Below are positions 10,937-22,180 of a stretch of DNA of 64,000 nt, in pieces. A program made the position numbers and the translations under genes. The notes below the pieces were generated by a model that made no database searches, was not told the origin of the DNA, and saw only the letters and a list, made by a program, of their open reading frames with translations. Source of the DNA: Nephrocerus scutellatus (Eukaryota > Arthropoda > Insecta > Diptera > Pipunculidae); contig OX352761.1 in the NCBI GenBank assembly GCA_947095585.1, forward strand, positions 78,151,767 to 78,215,766, read 5' to 3'. The number at the start of each line of letters is the position of its first letter. Position 1 is the first letter of the stretch.

Positions 10937-11841
10937 TCTGTATTGCTTTGATTAATAGCATGTTGGCCAACTTTAGTTGGGATTGTATGAGTCAACACGG
11001 ACGTATGAGTTAGAGGATCACCTTCTAAGAGAAAAATGTCATTGTAATGACCACATAAATTTTCAATTGAGATTTTTTCTTCGGGATTTAAATTCTGGTC
11101 TAATTCTAATGATGCTAGTAATAACGAGATTCTACTAGAGATAGGGTTTTTACTAGTAATATTGAAAACTTTACTTTGGTTTTCACTAGCTATTTTAAAT
11201 TGATTAAAGTTACTAAAGTTAGGTGTAAAATTATTGTCTATAATATAATCTTTTGTAGTGGCGTTTAATATTGGGACGTTAATGATACCATCTTGTACAC
11301 TTACTACAGTATTTGCTATATAAATTCCAGGTTCGATTTCTTGCGAGTTTACAAGGAGCTCACGCAAACTTGTTTTTACATGTATTTGAGCAATTGTTTG
11401 TGTACCTGCCGCTATTTTTGTTTTATATTTTTTATTATTTAAGAAATAATTTAAAGTTTTGAGTGGTGTTTCCGTAACAATTTCCTGTTTATCATTAAAT
11501 ATTTTTAGCGTTTTGGATACTGTATCGATTACCGAGCGATTCCACAGAATATCGCGCCCCAATATACCATCTGCTGGTATGTCGTTAATGTCATCTACCA
11601 CGTGCCATTTCGCTTTGAACATTTTTGATAAGGGCAGTTCTACAGTTACTGAACCCAGAGTAGTACTATTACCACCAAAAACACCTCCCAGTTCTTTTAT
11701 TTCTTTTTTATTTATATTAATTTTATTAAGTTTAATTAAAGAGCTTAATTTAAAGAGACTTGTATCTGCCCCTGTATCCACTATTATAATTGGCAGATTT
11801 ATTGACTTTTGGATTTTTACGTGTTTTACCGATTTTAACAC
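10885..11841 (-). pseudogene. pol: Ty3/gypsy G1 protease region, copy B
   Basis: A 318-codon frame carries IIVDTGADTSLFKLSS (retropepsin active site) and ADGILGRDILW. It extends past the copy A end through LLEGDPLTHTSVLTHTI, the segment just before RT, before going out of frame. The 38 nt at 10985-11022 that copy A lacks are present. It overlaps the RT frame (10936) by ~50 nt in another phase, so a frameshift still separates protease from RT in this copy as well. Confidence 0.85.
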
Positions 11842-12144
11842 TCTTTTTATTTTTGAGTGTGTTTAAATTTCGCATTTCTTCATGTTTTACATTCAGTACA
11901 TTTTTAGCGGGTGGTTCCTCGCTCTCTGAAAATTCTTGAAATGTAAAAGAAATATTGTCTGACTCCGTTGGAACAGATTGATTTGGTACAACGGTTTGTA
12001 AAATATTTTGCTTAAAACTAATATTTGAGTTAACTTCATTGTCTACTACTTCAGTAACTTTTTCTATTAGTAATGAGGATTGTAAAGTATTGATAGGGTT
12101 TTCGAATTTAGTTTCTATAGAATTAGAGTTAGTTGGGGCGCAGC

Positions 12145-12715
12145 CTAGATGGTGTTGCCGGCCCCCTGGTCGTTTCCCTCTTTTTGCTTATTATAATTTT
12201 TTTTACTAAAGCAATTTTCCTCTAGATGCCCTATTCTAGAACACCACCTACATTTCATTTTACTTTTATATGTGTTGGTTACGAGAATTCTTGACTTTGG
12301 ACAGGTGTCTTTTTCATGCCCATAAAAGTTGCAATTTCCACAATAAGGAGTGTTACGACGCTGCCTACATTCAGCATACGTCTGGTTAGGCTTATTGCAG
12401 AAACCACATTTTGTTGTGTACTGTGGTGAATAGGTTCGCCTGTTAAAGGGTTGTGTAGCAGGAGTAATTTTTGGTTCTTGTTGTTGCACAATTGAGTCTT
12501 GAGAATAAGTTTGAGTAATTTGTAGATTAAAATTAGGTATTGTCGGATTAAAAGCGTTATAATTAGGTAAACTTAGGTTGTTATATTGGTTTGGCCACTG
12601 ATTTTGTCTTTGAGTCTGAATTTGGCCATATTGTGAATGCATTTGATTAAAGTTATTCAATAGATTATTATTAAATTGTTGAGGTTTTGTTGAGGTAATG
12701 AGATTTGGGGGTTTA
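12145..12715 (-). pseudogene. gag: Ty3/gypsy G1 gag nucleocapsid, copy B
   Basis: This is the same Gln/Asn-rich stretch and three zinc knuckles as in 9143-9714 (CGFCNKPNQTYAEC, CGNCNFYGHEKDTC, CRWCSRIGHLEENC), with the first knuckle histidine again glutamine, so that change predates the duplication. Unlike copy A it continues upstream into gag proper at 12716, so it lies in the parental position next to the 5' half of the element. The frame ends at a stop at ~12145 after GNDQGAGNTI; protease follows in another frame, as in many Ty3/gypsy elements. Confidence 0.85.
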
Positions 12716-13467
12716 AAACTGAAGGTACTTGAGGGTTTTGTAGAATTTGCATTTGGGGTACATTCCCATTTGCATGTACTGTGGTTGTAATAAGAGAGAA
12801 GTTTTTAGAGCTTTGTCTACAAGCTTATCTAAGTCTGTTTCGGTACTGGATAACATAAATTGCCGCAATGAAGTGTCTGCCAGTCCAATTTTGAAAGATG
12901 TTATTAGTGAATTTGTTATTTCGCTTATTAGGGCAACGGAATCTTGTGCGCTGTAGCTTGCTTCTATTATTTCCTATGCTATATTTTTAAGAGTTAAAAG
13001 TCTTCTTGAGAATGACTTGATATCCTCTGTTATTAGCTGACGCGTCTGCTTGAGCTCTACAATAACGCTATCTAAGGACCTTGCTGTTAAATATGTGGTT
13101 TTTATTAATTTTATTAAATTGTTCAATGTTTTAATATTATTACATCGAACTAATATAAGTAATGAAACAAAAATTTCTTCATCTGTTTTACTTATTTATC
13201 TGATTGCTTATTTTTATTTTCAACAATAACCTTATTTAACTTGACCAAAATAGCATCCGTCGTTTCTAACCTAGTACATTTTCCCCACAATGAAGAGATC
13301 TGTGTTCTTACTAATTGATACACTTCTTTACTAGTAAAACTTTTTATTTCCCCTAAAAGAGCCTCGTTAAACCGGTTTATTTCCGAATCTTGATCTTTTT
13401 TATCTTTTTTATATTGTTCGATTTCGTCCTTAAGTTCTTGAATCTGAAGTTGTTCTACTGTTGCCAT
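12716..13467 (-). pseudogene. gag: Ty3/gypsy G1 gag N-terminal and capsid region
   Basis: An ATG at 13467 (in MATVEQLQIQELKDEIEQY) opens a 91-codon frame rich in Lys/Glu/Gln that looks coiled-coil. The same coding continues in another minus frame at ~13180-12720 with RSLDSVIVELKQTRQ, IIEASYSAQDSVALISEI and ETDLDKLVDKALKTSLLL, resembling Ty3 capsid. There is an in-frame TAG near 12976 and a frameshift near 13190. It lies between the 5' leader and the zinc-knuckle segment, which fixes its role as gag. Confidence 0.7.
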
Positions 13468-13870
13468 TAATTGACTTACAATAGATCAGGACAATAAGAA
13501 AGATAAATTAAATTTTGCATATAATATAAACTTTAATCTATGATTGAAAATAAATGTAATAAAAAAAAAGTGAGTACCAGTACACTACAGTACAGTACAG
13601 TACAGTACCCCTTAATTTGTTATGATGTGTTAGATCTCTGGAAAAAATTTTGCTCAATTTGTTTTCTTGGACCTCAAATTGTTTTGTTGGACTTGTAAAA
13701 ATCAAATGTCACTACAAACTTTAATCTATTATAACTTTTATATTTAATATTTTGCGTAATAAATAATTCACTTTTTTTTTTGGTTTTGTTTAATACGAAC
13801 TTTATACAACTTTTTTTTTGAAATTTTTTCACACCTTTTTATATTAACCTTTTTTTTAATATTTTATGTC
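13468..13870 (-). other. Leader of Ty3/gypsy G1
   Basis: Non-coding AT-rich sequence between the gag start and the primer-binding site. A short microsatellite of CAGTA/CAGTACAGT units lies at ~13577-13607. No other feature is seen. Confidence 0.55.
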
Positions 13871-13887
13871 TCCTGGCAGGATCGCCA
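13871..13887 (-). other. Candidate primer-binding site of G1
   Basis: On the minus strand this reads TGGCGATCCTGCCAGGA: a TGG start next to the presumed LTR end, 17 nt, as expected for a tRNA 3'-end complement. I do not assign the tRNA. Confidence 0.6.
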
Positions 13888-13891
13888 AAAA

Positions 13892-14168
13892 TGTTGTGTT
13901 GTTTTTTACAATAATAACACCGACCAGGTTTCAAGTTTACCCAAGACTGACGATCGTCTTCAATCCAAAACATTTTTGCACCTTTAAATTAAATTAAAAT
14001 TGATTTGGCACGTTTCGCAAGTCAGCAAAACGGCATAATAAATTAAAATTGATTTGGCAAGTTTCGCAAGTCAGCAAAACAGCATTCATGGGAAAACTTC
14101 AATAATACAATTTTAATAAAGTGCAATAATTGCAGATTTGCAAATAAAAGTTAAATGAAACTTTCCCA
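13892..14168 (-). repeat. Candidate 5' LTR of G1
   Basis: It starts TGTTGTG (+) beside the primer-binding site and could end at TTTCCCA (14168). Inside is a 49-bp direct repeat (units from 13991 and 14040, sharing GATTTGGCA and TTTCGCAAGTCAGCAAAAC). No matching 3' LTR is visible at the far end, so the outer boundary is a guess. Confidence 0.4.
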
Positions 14169-14200
14169 TGATTGAACGGATATGGTAATTCCGATTAGGT

Positions 14201-14758
14201 TTGCTATGCAAAGCGCGCCAAGCCAAAAATGCACAACAACGTCACTATCCCGTCTCGCCAGCCATTGAGAAACTTATTTTTGGTGAATTATACCGTATGC
14301 TAGCGCTAGGAATAATAGAAGAATCGCAAAGTTCCTGGAGTTCCCCAGTGGATGGTTCGGAAGTGCCAATCGCTTACTGGTCGCAGAAGCTTAATAAGGC
14401 ACAACGCAATTACAGCGTTACAGAACAAGAGTGTCTTGCTGCCGTGCTTAGCATCAAGCATTTTCGACCGTTTGTCGAAGGACTCGAGTTTACTGTCATA
14501 ACAGACCATGCTTCGTTACAATGGCTCATACGTCAAACATATCTTAGCGGAAGATTGGGTCGATGGGCTTTAAAGCTACAAGAATTCCAATTTGCAATTC
14601 GGCATCGCAAGGGCACTGAGAACAAAGTTCCAGACGCCTTATCCAGAGTCTTTAAAGATGAGGTAGCAGCCTTAGAGATTCTGTCACCAGAAATCGATCT
14701 GTCCTCCCCAGAATTCTCCTCGGTAGAATATGAACAATTGAAACAACAGGTTAACTAA
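14201..14758 (+). pseudogene. pol: Ty3/gypsy G2 RT/RNase H with internal deletion
   Basis: The frame starts in the RT N-terminal region (RHYPVSPAIEKLIFGELY, GIIEESQSSWSSPV) and jumps directly to RNase H (IAYWSQKLNKAQRNYSVTE, FTVITDHASLQWLIRQ, NKVPDALSRVFKDEVAAL). The whole RT palm, including the catalytic Y/F-x-D-D box, is deleted in frame at about 14345-14350. The frame otherwise stays open for 185 codons. Gag, protease and 5' LTR are missing. It is followed by integrase on the same strand. This is a distinct lineage from G1, judging by wording in RNase H and integrase. Confidence 0.85.
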
Positions 14759-14759
14759 A

Positions 14760-15691
14760 ATCGCGATCGACTTCCCGACTTGAAGGTCATCGATCGATAT
14801 CTATATAAACGTACCGAGTTCTATAGCGGAGATGAAGTGCAAGAACAGCCTGCGTGGAAACTTTGGGTTCCCAACGGTCTCAATTCCCAAGTGGTACAAC
14901 AGGCTCACGATTCGGTAACGTCCTTACATGGTGGAATTAACAAAACCCTTCAACGGATTAAATGTAATTTCTATTGGCCACGAATGTTTGCTCAAGTGCG
15001 AGACTACGTTCTGAACTGTGAAGTTTGTAAGACTACTAAGCACCCAAATTTTTCGTTAAAACCGCTTATGGGTCGTCAGAATGCTCCAACAAGACCTTTC
15101 CAACGCCTTTACATGGACCTTATAGAGCCATTTCCGAGATCGAAGTCCAGACACATTGGATTACTGATTGTGCTAGATCATTTCATTAAGTTTAATTTTT
15201 TATTACGGGGTACAATTCAAAAGCACAATCTTCAATCAACTCTTAACCACGTATGGCATTGAGCATATATGTATATACAGCACTTTATTCGCCGCAAGCG
15301 AATGCCTCTGAGCGTGTTAACAGATCGATTATTGCTGCTATTCGGGTTTTCATCAGAAAAGACCAATCTGAATGGGATGTGAATCTCTGCCATATCAGCT
15401 GTTCCCTACGAAACTCGGTGCATACCGCTACCGGATTCTCTCCATATTTCTTGACCTTCGGCCAGAATATGATAGTACACGGTGCGAGTTATAAACTGTT
15501 GCGTAACCTGAATATGCTGGATCCTCCGGATACCTTTGTATCTCATGAAGATGGGTTAGGTCAAATTCGAGCGAAAGCCAAGCAAAATATGCGGAACGCA
15601 TACTTAGTAAATGAACGGGCTTACAATACTCGGGCAAGGCATACAGATTTTCGAGTGGGCCAAGAAATATACCGCCGTAATTTTGTTCAGT
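14760..15691 (+). pseudogene. pol: Ty3/gypsy G2 integrase, interrupted by a non-LTR element
   Basis: The zinc-binding module is LHGGINKTLQRIKCNFYWPR and LNCEVCKTTK (H-H-C-C pattern with the first His in AHDSV). The core begins with LYMDLIEPFPRSKS (first Asp). The middle of the core is lost at ~15225-15280, removing the second aspartate, and it resumes with TALYSPQANASERVNRSI (catalytic Glu). It then continues to VGQEIYRRNFVQ at 15691, where family N copy 1 begins. The C-terminal ~48 codons resume at 19042 after the insert. It is clearly defective. Confidence 0.85.
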
Positions 15692-16138
15692 TGTCTCTCA
15701 ATCGCCGCTGGGTACGGTCTTGCTGCACTCCAGTACTCGCGTGATAAAACAACAAAAAAGTTTAAGTGTTGTGTGTTTGTGCACAAAAAAAAGCAATTCA
15801 AAAGTGCAATCAAACGGTTCACGCGTTCGGCCTTCAATCAAGCACAAAGTGCAGTGTGTGTGTCCGTGTGCCCCATCATCATCAACAACGCAGCTAAAGA
15901 ATTTAGCGAAACACAACTGTCGTATGTTTTTCATGCGGCAGTTTGTTTATGATCTAGTTCTTTAGCTTCAAGAATAACGGATTGTGAGTGTTTGTTTCTT
16001 TTGGTGATTTAACTCATTTTGTCGTGAAGGCATAAAACTGGCGACAATTTGTGTTAATAATCCAATTTGAGACATACTCTTCTCAATTCGGTTAAAAGAA
16101 GCGGTAAGTTATGTTTTGTCTGTTTGTTTTGTGTAGTG
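15692..16138 (+). other. 5' leader of family N copy 1
   Basis: It starts TTGTCTCTCAATCGCC directly after the G2 integrase codon. It is non-coding as far as I can tell: several short overlapping frames exist on both strands but none resembles an ORF1 protein. Copy 2 lacks this leader entirely. Confidence 0.6.
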
Positions 16139-18950
16139 ATGTGTAGTTTCCGAGTGGATCTCAGCAACATACGTGGGCTGAGAACGAATTTTTTCGCTGT
16201 TTTTGCTTATGTTAATTTCCACAGTCCAGCAATTCTGGCACTGAGCGCAACTCAGGTTTTTATGAATTCTGATACTTCAGATTTAAATCTGCCTGGGTAT
16301 TGCTTAGTGCCATATTTTTCCCAAGATGCGGGCTCGCAATTTATGTCCGTAGTGATGTTGCGTTCAAACTTTTGCTTCAATTTAGCCATTGTTCCAATGC
16401 GGAATTTAATTTCATATGGCTAAGAGTAATGGTACAGGGGCGCAACGTCCACTACTGCTTTCTTTATAGAAGCCCAACATAGGCAGAGCTTCAACTCTTC
16501 GCGAGATTAATGCACTGTCTGACTCAATTGCAAGAATTGTCAGAAAAGATGAAAACACTGAAATCGTTACTGCGGGCGATTTCAAAATACCTGGGTGGCT
16601 CCGCCATTTTGGCCAGAAAACACCCGTAGGAATGGATGTTGAGTTGTTCGCTGACTTAAATCACCTTACTCAGCTTGTAAATGAGCCTACACGAATACCT
16701 GACATTGCAAATCATTCCGCAAACACCCTTGACTTGTTCCTTACCTCTCGTCCTGATAATTACTGCGTCAATGTATTATCGCCTCTAGGCTCGTCTGACC
16801 ATTGTGTTGTATCAGCTAATTTCTCGTTAACAAACCACGCAGTTAGAGAAAAAACTCCCAAAAAAACAGTATGGCAATACGAGAAAGCCAACTGGGACGG
16901 CCTTAACAACTTCTTTGGGAGTTATAACAGGTCGCTATTGTTTCGCGATAACAACGTGGATGCCGCCGCTGATGCAATCACAAACATCATTCTTATTGGT
17001 ATGCGAAAGTTTATTCCCTTCAGGGATAAGTCTATAAAACCAAAGGATGATGGATGGTACGACTCGAGCTGTAAAGAGGCTTCTAGGATTAGAGAGGTAT
17101 GCTTTCGGTTTTACAAAGCAAACCCTACAGAGGAAAACCGAAAAAAGTTTAAACGAGCCAGAAATGATTGCAATGCTCATCTTCGCCTACGACCGAAAAT
17201 TGAGGCAAAAAATACTACAATGTCCCAAAGGTAGTAAAAATGTTTGGTCGTTCGCGAAAAGAATCAAAAATACAGCCACGTCGGCCATTCCAACGCTCAT
17301 TTATAATGACACTCCAGTTGTCAACTCTAAAGACAAAGCCAATCTGTTTGCTGCACATTTTGCAGCTAGCTCCACGCTTCCAGATTGTGCATTGATGCCG
17401 CCTGCACCCTCGAGTATTGAACACTCTATGGGACAGATCTTCATTCGCACTCGTGCAGTTGCTAGAGTTTTAAACGATCTCAACATTCACAAATCCGCTG
17501 GGCCAGATGGTATTTCCCCATTAGTTCTGAAGAGGTGTTCTTCCAAGCTGGCATTACCATTGCGTAAGCTTTTCCATCTATCCTATTCTTCTGGACTCTT
17601 CCCGAGAAGTTGGAAAACAGCCTTTGTCCAGCCCATACCCAAAAAAGGCGAGCCGTCGTCTTCTTCTTCGTACCGACCCATAGCACTTACATCCATTCTT
17701 TCCAAGGTCATGGAAACGCTGATAAATTTTCAGCTCATGAAATATCTTGAAACCAATGAAATCCTTAGTGACCGGCAGTACGGATTTCGTGGGCAACGTT
17801 CCACTGGTGATTTGATGGTATATCTCACCGAACAATGGAACCGGTCTTTGCATCAATTTGGTGAAAGCAAAGCTGTTGCACTCGATATTTCTAAGGCATT
17901 TGACAGAGTTTGGCATCAAGCTCTTTTATCAAAAATGCGTGCCTTTGGTGTCGATGATAAACTGCTTCATTGGATTAGAAGCTAACTTTTGGACCGCTCA
18001 ATTCAAGTTGTTTTGGACGGATTCAAGTTCACCACATAAATGCTGGCGTTCCCCAGGGCTCTGTTCTGTCCCCGACACTCTTTCTAATTTTTATTAATGA
18101 TCTCTTATCTGTGACTTCTAATCCAATTCACTCCTTTGCTGACGACAGCACTCTCAGCTTCTCATATAAGTTTGAGGAACGTCCCTCCACATCTCATGTG
18201 GAACTCAAACAACTTCGTATGTTAAGCACGTTAAACTCTGACCTAGACAGCATAATAAAATGGGGAGAAAACAATCGAGTAGAATTTACGGCTCCAAAAC
18301 CCAATGCTGTCTCCTGTCGTCCAAGCGAATCCCAAATCCCATGCCATTATGCATGAATGGCACTTGCATCGAGGAAACTGAAAATCTCACAATTCTCGGT
18401 ATGTGCGTCAACGACAAGCTTCGTTGGAATGACCAAATATTTACCGTCGCCAAAAATTCTGCGAAATGTTTAGGTTTTCTAACCCAATGCAAGAAATTTT
18501 TCACTCCCTCTGACCTGGCTACTATCTACAAGGCCTTTATTCGCCCTAAACTTGAGTACAATTGTCATATCTGGTCTGGTGCGCCTAAAACCACCTTGCA
18601 TCAACTAGATAGAATACAAAACCGTGCGATAAAACTTATCGGTGACGAAAACATTGCGAAATCAATAGATTCACTTGAACACCGCAGGAACGTCTCCTGC
18701 TTGTCACTGTTTTATCGCTTCTTCCACCAGCGGTGCTCAAGAGAAATAGCCAGTTGCATGCCACCTCTCCTAGTATTCAACCGCAATACTCGTGCATACG
18801 TACAGTTAAATTCAGGGATTCGTTCTTCAGCCGTACAACACGTATGTGGAATGCTCTGCCAAGCTCTGTCTTTCCACATCACTATGATCCACAGACATTC
18901 AAGACACGAGCTCATAGACATCTCCTCTCTTCTTTTCCTTTTCTTTAACG
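16139..18950 (+). pseudogene. Family N endonuclease-reverse transcriptase, copy 1 (broken)
   Basis: It starts at ATG 16139 (MCSFRVDLSNIRGLRT), matching copy 2. Endonuclease motifs survive in pieces (the GDF remnant of the G-D-F-N block at ~16577, then SSDHCVVSANF at ~16790). RT motifs are HKSAGPDGISPLVL, PIPKKGEPSSSSSYRPIAL, YGFRGQRSTGDLM, AVALDISKAFDRVWH and SFADDSTLSFSYKF (catalytic box at 18134-18145). Frameshifts or stops occur near 16420-16490, 16600, 17190, 17985 and 18300, so no full protein can be made. C-terminal LEYNCHIWSGAPKTTL at ~18555 matches copy 2. Confidence 0.9.
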
Positions 18951-19041
18951 CCCACGCTGTGCCAAGCATATTGCCGAACATAATAAGGGTGCGAACCCCT
19001 TTTTGCGTGCGCAAATTATAAAAAAAAAAAAAAAAAAAAAA

Positions 19042-19189
19042 GCAACTGGGAAAAGGGGTTCAACGCCAAATTAGCACCCACTTTCGTTAAATCACGTATC
19101 AGAGAAAAGTTAGGAAGCTGCTATTATGTCCTAGAAGATCTGCAAGGCAAAGCAATAGGTACATTTCATGCTAAAGACCTAAAACAGTG
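19042..19189 (+). pseudogene. pol: Ty3/gypsy G2 integrase C-terminus (beyond the insert)
   Basis: Directly after the family N poly(A), the frame reads SNWEKGFNAKLAPTFVKSRI, YYVLEDLQGKAIGTFHAKD and stops at TGA 19187-19189. This is the usual Ty3/gypsy integrase C-terminal end (E-L-x-D-x-x-G ... H-x-x-D-x-K). It joins cleanly to FVQ at 15691, so the insertion lost little or no target sequence. Confidence 0.85.
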
Positions 19190-20400
19190 AATAGTCCTTG
19201 TAGTAATGGTCGCCTTTTCAGCCTTCTCGTTGTCTTAAGGAAGCACCTTAAAGCCTGTTTTGTAGTGGCGATTATTTTGCGCAGCATCCTATTTCATGGG
19301 CCTGAGACAGAATCGCATGCCAACGATTGCGCACATGGAATTTTTGGTTGCATCCCGTTTGCTACAAAAAATTCCAGTGCAGGAAACGTGCCGCTAAAGC
19401 ATGCGATGCGTATATCGTTAATAACCAAACCGTTGGTTACCAAAAATTCCAGTGGATAGACGTACCGCAAAAACATGCGAGGCGCACATACTTTGGTAAC
19501 AAACCGGTTTGCAACCCAACATTCCATCCTCCAAAGATGTGTCGGCATTACGTGCGATTCCAATAGGGCATACACACACATACATAGGCTAGTATCACTC
19601 AACAACGAAGCTGTTGACTGAGACATGAAGAACAGAAAAGTGGAGTCGTATTTACAACTCGCCGGGGTCGGTCGCCTTTTGTCTTCAGACGTAAAGAAAA
19701 ACAAAGTTTGCTCGACTGATTCGTAGCGTCGGGTCAGCACAGCTTGAGCTTGTGCGAGTTTTTTTTTTACTCAAATTTGATTTGTCTAGCTGGAAAAAAA
19801 TTATCGTAAAAAAACTACTGTTTTTTTTTACTGTTGAATAAAAAATAAATGTTACAAAAAAAAAGTTTTACGTAATTCCGTTTGTGTTTTTTTAAACGAC
19901 GCGATGATTCTTTAAAAGCTATCTTTTAAAATATGGCTGTAAACTTATTGCTAAATGAAGACTTTGAGTCAAATAAACTTGAATGCTGCTGCTAAGTGAT
20001 TCAAAGAAGGCCATCTGACTCCTTATTTTCACAGCATTTCATGTATTTTTAATACTTTTGCAACAATTGTAAAATGAAAAGTTCTCCTCCTGGAATAATC
20101 GTTTTAATACTTGGTTATACATGTTCGTCGAACCTATAAAAGGAACTGAAATCATTCAAGAGCCGTAGTTATTCTTCATCTTCACAAACAACACTTGGAC
20201 GGTATCAACAAAAGAAAAAAAATCTTAATGTCCTCTGTTCTGAATCATTGACAAAAAATATCTAAAAATGTGCAGCAGTGTGAAATATTTTTTTGAATAT
20301 TAAATTCATTATTTAATTGATGAACAATTGAGTGCATATTTGTAATAGAGGGACAGAGCAGAAATCCTTAGTATCTGATAACGTTGTTAATGTTCGTGGC
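19190..20400. other. Region downstream of G2 pol, no gene recognised
   Basis: An imperfect ~80-bp repeat at ~19360-19510 shares ACCAAAAATTCCAGTG-like and CATGCGA(T/G)GCG blocks. The rest is AT-rich. The 3' LTR of G2 should be here, but without its partner I cannot delimit it. Short frames on both strands show no protein similarity I recognise. Confidence 0.4.
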
Positions 20401-20401
20401 T

Positions 20402-20890
20402 GTGTGTAATGTAATTGTGTGCGTGAAGACGCGAGTCTAAAAAATGGCCGACGCCTACTTCACGCCATTCGACCCACGTTTTTGTCTGTTCCTGAAAAAA
20501 AAATGAATTTTTATACAAACCGTGTGTAATGTAATCGTGTGCGTGAAGACGCGAGTCTTAAAAATGGCCGACGTCTACTCCACGCTAGTCGACCCAAGTT
20601 TTACTGTTCCGGAAAAAAATTATAACAACATTGCAAAACCCTTTATCATTAGTCCTTTTATTACATAAATTAAAGGCTAGAGGCGAGCCCGAAGGCGCCT
20701 TGTTTTATTTCTTTTTTTTGAATACCAAATTTCCATAAAAAAAAGGGGAATTTTCATACAAACCGTGTGTAATGAAATTGTGTGCGTGAAGACGCGAGTC
20801 TTAAAAATGGCCGACGCCTACCCCACGCTAGTCGACCCACGTTTTACTGTTCCGGAAAAATTATAAAAAGATTTACAAAACCAATTATCA
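20402..20890. repeat. Three spaced repeats of a ~95-bp unit
   Basis: Units begin at ~20402, 20521 and 20764 and share GTGCGTGAAGACGCGAGTCT, then ATGGCCGACG and CGACCCA. Spacing is 119 and 243 bp. A related ATGGCCGACGCTTGACCC block opens the mobile repeat at 20978 and 24010, suggesting common origin. Confidence 0.85.
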
Positions 20891-20977
20891 TTAGTTCGTC
20901 TGTTAAATAAATTAAAGCCCGAAAGCGCCTAGTTTAAATTTCGGCCTAATTTTGATCAAACTAAACTCAAAAATTTG

Positions 20978-21540
20978 ATACCCTCAGTTATGTGAGGCGC
21001 AAACCCCAAAAATATGGCCGACGCTTGACCCATGCCATCGTCATCGAAGCCCGAGGATCCAGTACAGAGACGCCGAGCTACATCATTTTTTTTTGGTTGC
21101 GGTTCTTTATTAACGAAAATGTCATAAATAAATAATAATAACATAATACGTTTAAAATTTTATGGTTTTGTTTAGTGACATAACGAGAAAGAGGCAGAGG
21201 GAAAGAGGAAGAAATCCAGGTAGAAGACAGGATCTTTCCTTTCAATGGCCCTTTGGGGCAAAATCCCTTCTTTTATATTAACACCCCATTTGTTTCAGTT
21301 GCCGTCGTTGTCGTCAGCGCTGTCGAGGAGGATGGTGGTTAGATTCAAAGGTAAGTGGATTTTGGTATTTTTCTTTCATCCGGACATGGCTACCATCACC
21401 TTGGTACCTTTTTTTTGTCCATCTCTGGGATTTCGTTTATAATTGTCCTTCAATAATTGCTTCTTCCTCTATCACTCAACCCAAAACTCATTCAAAAGTT
21501 CAACTAAAATAAAACATACCTTAAAACCAGGATAAAAATA
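20978..21540. repeat. Dispersed repeat R, copy 1
   Basis: It begins CCTCAGTTATGTGAGGCGC (a small inverted repeat CCTCA/TGAGG) and is nearly identical to 24009-24571 over ~560 bp, in the same orientation. At its right end this copy continues into a minisatellite instead of stopping. No coding capacity seen; it could be a non-autonomous DNA element or Helitron-like. Confidence 0.9.
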
Positions 21541-22180
21541 AATTTATTACTACTTTACTACTTTTATTATCATACCATACTTTTTGTTGCATATACCTAA
21601 AATAAAACATACCTTAAAACTAGGATGGAAACATTTAATACTTTCACTATGGTTCTATTGTTACCATCATACCTATTTTTTTGCGTATACCTAAACTACA
21701 ATTAAAATAAAACATACCTTAAAACTAGGATAAAAATAAATTTATTACTACTTTACTACTTTTATTATCATACCATACTTTTGGTTGCATATACCTAAAA
21801 TAAAACATACCTCAAAACGAGGATGGAAACATTTAATACTTTAACTAAGGTTCTATTTTTACCATCATACCTGTTTTTTTGCGTATACCTAAACTACAAT
21901 TAAAATAAAACATACCTTAAAACTAGGATAAAAATAAATTTATTACTACTTTACTACTTTTATTATCATACCATACTTTTTGTTGCATATACCTAAAATA
22001 AAACATACCATAGTTAAAGGATAAAACAAAAGTTCAACGAAAATAAAACATACCTTAAAACTAGGACAAAAAAATGTATTACTTTAAATCTTGTTCTTTT
22101 ATTATCATATCTGTTGTTTTTTTGCATATACTTAAAATCAACCTAAAATAAAACATACCTTAAAACTAGAATAAAAACAT
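21504..22180. repeat. Minisatellite of ~100-bp units
   Basis: The motif TAAAATAAAACATACCTTAA recurs at about 21508, 21598, 21705, 21797, 21901, 21997 (degenerate), 22041 and 22145. Spacers contain ATTACTACTTTACTAC and TTATCATACCATACTTTT. Copy 2 of repeat R at 24.5 kb has only one such motif. Confidence 0.9.

Larger units (their letters stand above)
6788..12715. repeat. Tandem duplication of a ~3-kb gag-protease-RT segment within G1
   Basis: Unit A is 6788-9725 and unit B 9726-12715. Both begin GTGTTAGCTTTTCCTGGC. The offset is 2938 bp at the start, 2964 after a 27-nt net deletion in A, and 3002 after a 38-nt deletion in A. The junction (9709-9726) shows a short templated filler (TTTAAAAGCTTTAAAAG). 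The element therefore reads gag-PR-RT-gag-PR-RT-IN on the minus strand. Confidence 0.93.
15692..19041 (+). mobile_element. Non-LTR retrotransposon family N, copy 1 (near full-length, decayed)
   Basis: The insert lies exactly between the codons for FVQ and SNW of the G2 integrase. It has a ~450-nt leader, a single endonuclease-RT coding region, a short 3' UTR ending in a hallmark segment (GGGTGCGAACCCCTTTTTG) and 22 adenines (19020-19041). The same 3' UTR occurs, inverted, next to copies 2 and 3. No ORF1 is recognisable. I saw no clear target-site duplication longer than 1-2 nt. Clade not certain; the RT belongs to the broad Jockey/CR1-like group. Confidence 0.9.

Noticed and set aside
13871..14168. 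Matching 3' LTR for G1 near 4.7-5.6 kb
   Set aside because: No stretch there resembles the candidate 5' LTR, so I did not annotate one.
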